From: Glandiceps talaboti | Taxonomy: Eukaryota; Hemichordata; Enteropneusta; Spengelidae | NCBI RefSeq assembly: GCF_964340395.1 | Contig: NC_135555.1 | Coordinates: forward strand, 2,750,001 to 2,812,000 | DNA: 62,000 nt | Direction of reading: 5' to 3' | Part shown: piece by piece, positions 47,811 to 59,800 of the stretch | Numbering within the stretch: position 1 is the stretch's first letter | Layout of the letters: every line of letters begins with the position of its first letter | Translations under genes and position numbers: made by a program | Notes under the pieces: model-generated | What the model saw: the letters and a program-made list of their open reading frames with translations, nothing else | Told to the model about the DNA's origin: nothing | Databases searched by the model: none

Positions 47811-50800
47811 GGGTCAAGATGATAAAAATTTAGCTTCCTTTTGAGTAACCACATAGTAAGGGACAGGGAAATACCACATTTTGGTATGTCATACGAAATG
47901 GCTCTGCATCAGTGCTAATTCAAAGTGGCGTAGAGGACATACTTAGTTCACCACATATAGTAAGGGATAAGGGAACACCAAATTTTGGTTTGTAATAAGA
48001 AATGTCAGTTGAATGTCAAACTGGTTTCAATGTTACACTGACCTCTAACCCTAACTCCCTAAATTTGTTGCACAATCACTTCTCGAGTCTACATATTCTT
48101 ATCATATTTCAATCATTTTTAGAGAGATATTTTGTTCAGAAACAAAGATCTCAGTGATGCTTGAATAATAATCATGTCTCTCTTCTCATTTTTTGCTTCA
48201 ATAAAGTCTAAAATATCAACAACAGAAACGTAAAATGAGCAAAGATTTGTTACCTTGATAGGAAAGAAGATAGGAAACCAGCTGAACATGCCTTCAGAAT
48301 GACTCTTTGGAACAATACCTAGAGAGTAAGAAGTATAAAATCATGAAATATTAGTCAGGGAAAAAGAAATTCTATTCTTTATTCTATTTTCTAATGCAAT
48401 ATGAGGTTAAAAAGGAAGTCCTTATATTTTTCCAAAAACCTCTCATTCATGTGGAATAAATTGACTTTCTTCAACCCCCCCCCCCCCCCCCCCCAATTCA
48501 CGGTAATTTGGCCCATAAAAGGAGGGTAATTAATATCTGTTTCTTTTGGCTTTTGTTCACATAATCTAGGATTACATATGGAAAGTAGAAAGATAGAAGA
48601 AATGATATCTAAAATTGTTCTTCTGCGACTAGATTTCATGAATTGCTAGCATTTGTTCTGAGCCCAAAAAAAGTTCACTTTCCATCGACCAGAAGAGAAG
48701 AGTAGCAGCTGCTAACTGCTAATGTTATATCTCCATAGACCAGTAGTAGAGTAACAATTCATAACTTACTTAGTGTGATATCTCCATACAGTATAGTATC
48801 AAAGTACCCTGCAAAACCATGTAATACTGAGTCTATTTCCACATCAAAAGTCACTGTTTTCACTCGAGAGTTGTCTTTTGTTGTTCGGTTAGGGTGGACG
48901 AATGTAAACATAGGTACAGCTTCAGCAAACGTGTTGACATTATGAAGACGAACGACGTACGGTGTTTCAAAGTGTGCCTGTCAATGATATGAAACTGTTT
49001 TTAGTATCTGAGTCCTGTAGACAGAAATGCTGAAGAAAATATGCAACACTTTTATCATCTTTTGATCACTTGCATGAGAAGTCAATTCAAATCCACAAAA
49101 TAGTAGTGCTATTCAAAATCCCTTGTGAATGAGCAATTTTGAAGAGCGCCCCCAAACAATGAATCTTGCACTCTAATCCACACATGACTAAAGTGTAAGA
49201 GACCTCCAATACAGTTACACTTCAGTGATACAGCCTGGACCAGTGGAAGGCCACTGGACTACATCTTTCAATTGATAATTTCATAGAGCCAGAAAACAAG
49301 CATTACATCAAGCTGGTCCTGTTCTCTAGCACTATTACAGTCTTGTATCTACTCTACTCAAGTGTTGGAGAAACAGATTCAGTCAACAATTCATAATACT
49401 GGTCAAGAATTTTTACACATTTTTTTTCACAACAGGCTCTTTATTAGGAAATTAAAATGTATGTTACAAGAAATATTCATGAATTGTAAATTTATAAATA
49501 TGTATCTGTTTTATAATATCATGACCAATATTTGGAGTGATTGAAATTATAGTCTACCATCTTGAAAAACGTCATGGCAACATGAAATAACACCAAAAAC
49601 TTGATAACAGTGATACCATGTTTCTGGACTCTTTTTACTTACATCTGGTATTTTATCTTTGTCCTTACATAGTCTGACTTCATTGTATAATTTGTGAGAA
49701 GATACAGGAGATAAGTATGAGGTGTATTCTTTGGGTATACTTATACCATCGTCTGTTGGATAAAATTACATTTATGTCACAAATTACAGAAGAGGAAAAT
49801 GACAATGGGCTTGACTGAATAAACACCAGAAATGTACACTTATTCTAATATCACAAACTTGATACATTACATTTTTTCACATCTTTGTCATAAACACTTT
49901 GCATTTGAGTGTCTGACACACAAATTTAGAATCAAAAGTGCAAAAAATCTGAAGGTTTTATTCAGCAATTGCACTAACACAGCATGTATCAGAAGCTGCA
50001 TTAATTCTGGGTCAACACAATAGACAGTCTTGGTGACTTGTTTTTTAGCCTACATTGTCTATACTGTCAATTTAGACTGATGCATCCTTCAATGTGTTCT
50101 TTCCTAAAACCCTCAAATGCTAACCACTTTTGACCAGACTGAAGTGTACCACATGAAAGTTATGTAAAAGAGGACATTTTGAAGAAGTTGGCCACTGAAA
50201 TGGTTTGATTTATCAGGTATCCTGCAATATATTTTATGAGAAAGTTTTGGAACGGAAACAATTATGAACACCAAGTTTCCTTATCCAGTTCTAATGAAAA
50301 GTACACTAAGAGTTGCTGCTTTTTAATTCAAACTTTCTACAAAATAGGGAGAAATAACAGAAAGTTACAAAATGATGCTAGGTCCATACCTTTTAGAAAC
50401 ATCTGAGCTCCATCCAGACATTCGGGAGAAAGTTCGTTGTCACCAAAAGAACCGAGTAATTCACTAACAATGATATCAGCTTTCTCTGGTGCTTCCCACA
50501 ATCTCATATCAGTTGATATAACACTCACTTGATCTCCCCACATCTCATCCTGCAAAGCTTGTAATCTGTTAGAAATGACAAATAGTTGAACAGATTACAA
50601 ACAGATTATAGAGATGAAAGCAAATATTCACAGAGAAAACACTTTCTTAAAAACATGAATCACAAATATATGCTGTCATCTCATCATCATTGTCAGAGGT
50701 TGATGTCTTTTGCCTGGAGCAAGATGTGAGAAACAAGTTCAAGAGATACAGCTGAGATTCACACTGCTTGAATCCAAATTTCAAATGATGCCAAACTGTG

Positions 50801-53800
50801 ATTACGAAAGCTTTAGATTAACTCAAGTTACCTTCAAATAATATTTTTTTACTTACAACCGTCCTTTATTTTGGATCAACTTTATTTTAACACGAATATT
50901 CAACTGAATAAACATTTCTTATTTTAGTTTTTTGGTGCAGTTTTTATAATAATTATAATAATAACAATGTTACTTTTTACACAGTGCCTTCCTACACTGT
51001 GCTCAAAGCATGTTATACATAATCTTTGTTTCTATTTGAATTGTCATGACTACAAGGAACTCTGTCTGATGAGATGCTGTTCAATCTTGATATTACACAA
51101 ATTGCTTATGGATGTACAATTTCACATATGCTGTTTCATTATACTAAAATAGTCTTTCCATCTCATCAAACTGTTAAGTGTTCTGAGGCACCATTTTGTT
51201 TGTACATTGCAGAACTTGTCATACTGATTAGTTGTCAATGGTGATGCTCGTATTGCATGTCATGCCTGCAGGCAATAATACATGTGTCAACGGACTAACA
51301 AGTATCCTTGTAATGGTAATATTGCCTATAGGTAGCAATCTGTGAATTGTTGGCCTAGTCTCAAGTCTGGATGTTTAGATCTATATTTAATGAATGCAGA
51401 CATGCATTGCATCATGCATGATTATTAAACATCACAATCAGCATTTCATCAGCACAATCCAACCATTCACATGATACCTTACATATTGATGGTGCAAATC
51501 TAGATATCTGATTGGTCAAGACATCAAAATAACTATGCTAAAATAGTGATATGGCACAGTTGGCATGCCACCAAGTGGCCCTGAATGAGGATATAGTATA
51601 GTTGGCATGCCTCCAAGTGGCCCTTAATGAGAGTATTTGACAGTTGATCAATATCATCTGCATCCATCATGGCTGCCATATCAGATACTATCAGTACCCT
51701 ACACAACCCAAAGTTTCAATTCCAAATGCCGATATCTTCACTATCTGAGGGAAATTAATGAGACATCCAAAGCCCAAGAATTGTGAAAGTTTACTCAAAA
51801 GGACAGCTCAGCATAGGTCTATCACATCTTTCCTGACCTCACAAAATGTAGACACCATGAGGCAGATCATGTACACAAATGTGCTACAAAACAAGTCTAA
51901 CCTCACACCTTTCACAAATGAGCTTACCAAGGCTCAAAATAATCAAAACTTCATACATTCTCTGCACTGTAGCAAATGATTCATCATTTAAATATACATT
52001 TAGTGATGCTGTCCTTGACTTCCTATGGTAAGATTGTCTGTATTGGAAGGACTCACAATAACAACAAATTCAAAAGAGACTCAGATTCTCAGGGTGATTT
52101 ATACCAAACTAGTATATTTTCCCATTTTCTTTAACAGTTTCATTACAAAATTCAATATACCAGTATAATATAATACATATAACCCCTCCAGGACAGAGGT
52201 ACGGTATTAATACCTCTTAGTTTTGACCAATTGTCGCCATATACACACTTCCTAATGTTTATGCATATGTCATCATCAATTGGTCAAAGCTTCAGGGTAC
52301 GCCATCCCCATGGGTAGTTTATTGCTTAAATATATGACATACTGCACTTATTGCACACTGAAGGAGTACACTTTATGGTAATTGACCCCTAACCTCATAA
52401 CACATGGTAATTGACCCCTAATCTCATAACACATGGTAATTGACCCCTAACCTCATAACACATGGAAATTGACCCCTAACCTCATAACACATGGTAATTG
52501 ACCCCTAACCTCATAACACATATCCTTTGGTTTGTACTTACGTGACAATTGACCCCTAACCTCATAACACATGGTAATTGACCCCTAACCTCATAACACA
52601 TGGTAATTGACCCCTAACCTCATAACACATATCCTTTGGTTTGTACTTACGTGACAACTGCATTTGGATTTTTCTCAACTGCATATATTTTGATCTGTCT
52701 GTCTGCCTTTTTAGCTGCCTGGAGTGATGCCCTCACCAGTGGTCCTCTACCAGCCCCAAGTACCATCAGTATCCTGCAATGATAGAAACCAAGTTAAAAT
52801 GTAGTCAAAATAGAAATAGAACACATTATGTGTTTGGTTGCTGAATATTATGCATAGTTATAGTTATGTACACATATTTGGAACTGTCTCTATTTTCAGT
52901 GCTTCCTTTGGGTATACATCATTACAGTCACTGTAATCACATTTTAGCAGAACCTAAAATGGAAACAACCAACCCTATCGGTAAGCATTATGCAATAGAA
53001 TACATACTGCACCATTTTATAAAACTGAGGTGTACTGACAGAAAAAACTGATGAATATATTAGTCCCATCCACCACCCCCACCCCCACCCTAATCCCCCT
53101 TGTAAAACACAACATTGTTTAATATTTAATAGTATCATTTTTTGGACATCTTCTCTGACATTGTCTTAGTCTGAACACAAAACACATAAAACTATGCATC
53201 AATGCTTGTCACGAGTAAAGATTGACACTGTGGTCTGTGGAATGAATAAAGTGTAACTTACAATGTAGTTTCAGCCTTTTCCTCTGTAGGCACTCTATCT
53301 AATAATGCATAGTAGATGGCTTTCTCATACTGTGTGTACTTTACTGGGTCTTTCTCAAAGATTTCATACGTCTGTGATTCTAGATTGTCGGCTAATGGCT
53401 GAAAACAAATAGAAAATCAAAGGTTATTTTGATGCTTATGGGCTGAAAACAGGCTGAAAATTATCAATAAAAATACATGGGATATAATAATATAAATCAG
53501 AATTTGGATTAAAACACAATTCATATTTCAATAATTCTATATTGAAGTCAACAAGTACATTTTATTCGGGAAGTCACAAGTACATTTTACTCAGAAAGTG
53601 ACAAATCATCCAGCGTCAGTTTTAAGGATACGATTACATGATAGTTGTAGGACATACCTGGAGTGGACATTGTAGGTAATCTTCATAGCCTTTAGCAAAT
53701 GATTCCAAACCAGACATTGGTGGTTGTGACTGGTATAAATGGTCCATGTATTGCACATATGCCCTGATACCTTTATCAGGATGCCTATTGGTCCCTGTAA

Positions 53801-56800
53801 TCATCATTTGGACATCTAACTGTATGAAGCAAACAACAATTGAATATATGAAGCAAACAACAATTGAATGTATGAAGCAAACAACAATTGAATGTATGAA
53901 GCAATCAACAATTGATTGTATGAAGCAAACAACAATTGAATGATTAATGAACCCAATTTTCCAGAAGCAAGCTTTTAATTTGCCAAAGTTTGGAGAGATT
54001 TTAAGAACTTTCAGAGAAATTGGTCTCCATGGCAATAGTTGTTACTTACTTTATGTAATCTGATGACAAGCTGTTGATGTGCTTTTGACAGAACTGGATA
54101 ACCTTTCTTATTGGTTAGAAACACAGTAGTTGGTAAAATAGCACATTTAATGGGTTCACCCAGCCATCTATCAATCACTTCCTTGGATGGCAGATCAATG
54201 GAAACCTCCAAAGCTGGAAGGAAATATGAATACATAATTGGTATTGTGAATTGAGGTATATAGTCAAATGATATCAACAGATATTGATGTAACAAGGGTA
54301 TTTATAATTGGATAATTCCCAAACCTGTTTTATTCATTAAGCAAAGGACAAATGAGTGACCTAAGGAGCCTTGTCAAAACCCTAAGGTCACAAGTATATT
54401 TTCTAGCTGAATGAAGAATAACAGCGGGGAATAATAAAATTGTACCTGCACATAAGCACAATCTATGACAAATCACGACGAGAATTTATGACAAAGCACG
54501 AAGAGAATCTATAACAAATCACGAAGAGAATCTATGACAAATCACGAAGAGAATCTATGACAAATCACGAAGAGAATCTATGACAAATCACGAAGAGAAT
54601 CTATGACAAATCACGAAGAGAATCTATGACAAATCATGACGAGAATTTATGACAAATCACGACAAGAATCTATGACAAATCACGACGAGAATCTATGACA
54701 AATCACGATGAGAATCTATGACAAATCACGAAGAGAATCTATGACAAATCATGACGAGAATCTATGACAAATCACGACAAGAATCTATGACAAATCACGA
54801 CGAGAATCTATGACAAATCACGAAGAGAATCTATGACAAATCACAAAGAGAATCTATGACAAATCATGACGAGAATCTATGACAAATCACGAAGAGAATC
54901 TAAGACAAATCACAAAGAGAATCTATGACAAATCACAACGAGAATCTATGACAAATCACAACGAGAATCTATGACAAATCACGAAGAGAATCTATGACAA
55001 ATCACGAAGAGAATCTATGACAAATCATGAAGAGAATCTATGACAAATCACGAAGAGAATCTATGACAAATCACGAAGAGAATCTATGACAAATCACAAA
55101 GAGAAATAGATTGCAACTTTGAATGTTTTGGCTCTCATTTCAAGTACTGCAGAATGAATTACATAGATGTGTGTTGTCGTGATGTAGAATAATTGCAGTA
55201 TAAATCCATGTTTTTTGTTCAAACGTGTTCAACTTGGCTTCTGTATGGTATTATCAGTTATGTCAAGGGTGTAAAAGTAGGGGAAACTTCTATTACCTTG
55301 GCATTGAGGTTTTGCAGTGGTTATGACACATTTACTGTGTGCTATTAACTGTGCCTTCTTCCTTAATCAGCCACCATAAACATATTGAAGATTAATTTAG
55401 GCAAGTGGCATTTACTTGGACATGGACAAAATTTACAATCCCATATATCACCAGAAAACCCTGCTTACCTAGGGATAATTTCTTGTGACTATCACAGACA
55501 GTACGTAATGAGTTCCACCACTCCCATGTATCATTATTGTCTTTGCCATTCTTACTGTCTGTGCTGTTAGAATCACTTTTATCATCTACCAGTCTATCTC
55601 TTGTTTCACACGGTGACACCATTGGTACATGTACCCACAGCTACAAAAATAGGAAAAAATGGTCAAGAATTATACAATGGGTAACACTGAAGTAAAGCAC
55701 TTTCTCTATGTGCTACACTTGATTATAGCATTCATATTACAATGGGTAACACTGAAGTAAAGCACTTTCTCTATGTGCTACACTTGTTTATAGCATTCAT
55801 ATTACAATGGGTAACACTGAAGTAAAGCACTTTCTCTATGTGCTACACTTGTTTATAGCATTCATACTAAGTGTAAAAAGTATACTGTTTCAATTGGTTC
55901 ATTTACAAGCCTAGCATGTGGCCTTTCTAATGTGGTCAATTTGCAAATTAAAGCATATACTTTTGCACTTGATATGGATGCTATAAACGATTGTTGTACA
56001 GCTTTACTTTGGTGTCATGGGTTGTAAGTCGTACAAAAAATTATATAAAAGGTGAAGAAAAAACTAGGAAGCATTTTAATCCAATGAGTTCAGTAACAGT
56101 CTTATAGTCTTAACTGATTATGAGGCATTTCCCCTGACTGCTGAGGTGGCAGGAAAGGAATAAAGCTCCCGGTAGTCTGTCTGGGTATTCAAGATTACAT
56201 TCAACTTTACAATTAGACAATAAGATATTTGAGTAACTGGGGACTGTTAAGCTGCTCTAAAACCTAGCAAAGCATTGCTATCGGTTTACAGGAGAAATGA
56301 AGTTGTCTTAGTGTTTCACTCATGGGACATGATGTTTTCAACACAAAAATAGACGCAATTCAACTCTAGACTATCAGTAACAGAGACAAAACACACACAG
56401 CAGGAGTCTTTACCCAATAACATTGAAAAGTGATAGGCACTGTTATTCTTTCATTTCAAGGTGCAGTAGAAACTGACTTCTGTTGTAAACATTACATGTA
56501 GACTTGATGATTTTAATGTCTTCAATTGTTTACTTTACTACAGATAATCAGCATAGTAACCAGCCACTGGGCAGGAGGCACTTCTATAAATTCTTTATTT
56601 TGCATTTGGAGTCACCTCTGTGTGAAAAATATCCTGTCTCATCACAGAAACACCAAATGCAAGGCAACTTCATTTCTAATGTAAATGTGTGCTACCAGTA
56701 AATTACATGCTTTTCAACATCTGAAGAACATAACTGTAATAAATGACATACATACATAAGTCACCATCTGAAAACAAATGTAAGGCTAACAGCTTTTTAA

Positions 56801-59800
56801 GTCATTCCACGTATGCTTGCACAAGTGCCTACAATTTACTGTTACTGCAGATGTAATGTGTACTATAGTAGTACATCCTGGCATGTTGTTAACCCTTTGA
56901 CATTTGTCACTTTGCATTAAACTGGCATGACACCTATAAATAAGCTGATAAGCTTCCATTGTGTTTCAACTTGACAGTTATATCTGAAGTCAGATATGCT
57001 TTATTTCCTGTAGCTGTTGGTATATCTCAATATGATACTTTCACTTATTTCCGTGGCTTAGTTCAATATTTCTTGTCAATCATGAAAGCTGTATTTTGAT
57101 AGAATTACAGTCCTTCAGAGACTTACAGACCTGGATGGAATATTTGGCCAACCTGCCAAAGTTTCAAAATAAAGACAATTTTGCAAAGGATAAAACTATT
57201 ATTAAGAACCACTGCATAAATCTCATCCTAGACTCTGACATTAATAACCCTAGTACTACAGTCTTTTTTTTTTCATTTTGCATGAGTTCCAAATTGGACT
57301 AAACCAAAAACATTATAAACTTTAGCCTGAAGTGACAGAGATGTTAGCATTTTAATGGTTTTCTGTCACATTACAATACTGAGTTGACTACCCCTAATTT
57401 AATCACAGAATGTCTAGCTTTAATACATACAGTTGACACAGATGAATATTCAAATCTTGAGCTGAACATTGTTTATTTTGCTGATTTGGGGTAAAAATAA
57501 TAAATAACTGAGTAAATACATTCCAAATTACACAAACTTGTACCATAAATCAAGCAAAACTGCAAATTTTTTTTGAAATTTGGAATAAAATGACACAAAC
57601 CTGTTGATTATAACCTCCAAGCATATGACTAAGCAGAACTCTACCAAAATTGACACAATTTCCACTGGTTAGGTTGACCAGAACTGCAGGCATACTAAGA
57701 TGTCCTGCATATGCTAATTCTTGTTTCAGAGCAAGCTCTGAATTCTTTCTGATTGTCTCATCTTCTGCATCCAGCTGTAACCATGGTGATACTTTACCAA
57801 CAACAAGCGAGCTCCAATCTATTAGTGAATGAAAAATACACAACAATTTTTTTTATCTTACTTGTACGATAAATTAATAAAATAAGTCTCCTTTCAAATA
57901 CAAACATGGAATTGATGATTATTTCAATATTATCTCTTATAACATGCTGAAGACATTGTCAATAACATTTATTTATACAAAATGATATATGGTTAAGGAG
58001 GCATTCATTGTTTGATGAATCTACAGTACACCTCTCTTTGCAGATTGCATACTAACACTGTGGCTGCTGTACATCAATAGTAATACCCTCATTTGCATAA
58101 TGAATCACTATTAATTAATTTAATACCAAGATGCTGTATTGTCAATGGTTCCTGAAAATTTCTATAATTTAGTGGACATACTAATAATATCAAACCACAT
58201 GTCCAGTTATTTTGATTGATCCCTTCAACATTAGAAATAATTGCTTAAATTGTCCAACAAAACAAAGATGAGAATATTTCCCAATACATGTGTTCAATAT
58301 TTGCATATAGTTGTTAAAATTGCTGTAACAGTAATATACATTAGATAGACCAAAACAATTTAGTACCTTATTTGAAAGTTACTGATAAATTTGAATAATC
58401 AATACAATATTTTATAATTAGACAATAGTTGCAAATTCACTATTCTGTAAAGATTAATGATGCTAGTCCACACATTAGATGGATATTAGTGACATTTTTT
58501 TTTCATTTAAAATGTTCTCTAAAAATCCTCTTTAATTCTACCAGGGAGAAAGTGTTAGTACACAAAAAACTGCAAGTCGGGAAAAACAGAATTATGATAG
58601 TTCAAGGTTCTATCAATAGAGGGCGCTGTATGCATTCCTTCATGCATCAAGCCCAGCTATTCCCTAAACAGACAATGCATCTAGACACACAGAACAAAAT
58701 ACTTCCTTTCCTTGGCAGCATGTGTAGCATTCAGTTTATATCTGGTTCATTTAGCATTTCTGAACATATTGTATTTATCCTAATTAAAACTTGGCTTGTA
58801 ACATCACGATTTCACATCGACCCCATCACCTGATGCATTCTAGCTACCTGTAATATTCCTTTAAAATATCTTCCTTGAAAAGAAGACTTCATCTCATACT
58901 ATCATTCCTATTTTCATAAAAACTTGGCATCACAACTACATTTACATAATCTCCATATATATATATGTGTGTAGATGAAATCTTGACATTTTCACTAAAA
59001 TACAGATAGCAGATCTCTTTCCACATTACCCATTCCCTGTTTGGTTTCCTAGGCCTCAAGGGACTAGGATATATATTTCAATGCAGGCTGTCATGAATGT
59101 CCTTCTGAATAGAGTCTTTCAAAGTAAATAATACTACTCCTGAGAATAAAACGACTGAAATCCATAGATGTCATAATCAGCTGTTAGGATAAAGAACTGA
59201 TATTGATTTGAAATAACGCTGTGCTCAGAATAAAATAAAAGCACTGTTATTGAGAAGATTACAGTCGCAAAAAACCATATTACAGCTCTCTTCTTTGTTG
59301 CACAAATTGCAAAATAAAATGGAAGACGGCCAAGAGGATTTTGCAAGATGCTTTAAAAACATTTAAAAACAAGGAAGTGTTGTGTTGTACTTTGCTATTG
59401 TATAGCTAGTTTGAAGTAGTTTTCCCTTGAGCTTGTCACATTTGAATACATTTTCCACTCTTCTTCCAATTTTATTAGCAATGGCCCCTGGCAGCTCTAG
59501 CTATTTAGAAAGCTATATGCAATCATATATGACCAAATCACAGCAGAGGCTTGTCACCCCTTTCAAGACTTTGCTCAGGTTTTCTTGATAAAAAATCTTT
59601 TGAAAGTAAAAAGACTCCACTCTACTTCAATTCCTTTTATGTAAGATGTGAAAAAATCCCATGAAATGAGAAAAAGTAGCCGAAGCTGTGCAAAGGAAGG
59701 ATTACTGTTAGTGTCAAGTAAAGACTCTTACAACTGATTCATTTCATGGTAATATACACAAGATGGCATCCCTTGGGTTACTTGTCAAGGATATTGAAGA

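Larger units (their letters stand above)
50566..52650 (-). other. PRMT5: PRMT5 intron with donor-proximal minisatellite
   Basis: 2.1 kb. A 29-bp array abuts the donor end (52376-52650). A two-copy ~42-bp duplication (ttggcatgcctccaagtggccc) lies at 51555-51632. An inverted pair, ttgaccaattg / caattggtcaa, is at about 52227-52288. A 73-codon plus-strand frame at 51758 has no recognisable family. Confidence 0.8.

Noticed and set aside
51758-51979. 73-codon plus-strand ATG frame
   Set aside because: Antisense in a PRMT5 intron, no recognised family, and a length expected by chance.
53634-54035. 133-codon minus-strand frame taken as one gene
   Set aside because: Only 53658-53819 is a PRMT5 exon; the rest is the 24-bp repeat and intron read through.
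54465-55107. CRISPR-like array
   Set aside because: Repeats are directly adjacent with no unique spacers, in an animal intron; it is a minisatellite.
58429-58833. 134-codon plus-strand open frame
   Set aside because: Begins with a non-ATG codon, has no family resemblance, and lies antisense in a PRMT5 intron.
59134-59346. 70-codon minus-strand frame with one apparent membrane helix
   Set aside because: It starts at TTG rather than ATG, an in-frame stop lies just upstream, and no acceptor precedes it; hydrophobicity is common in AT-rich DNA.
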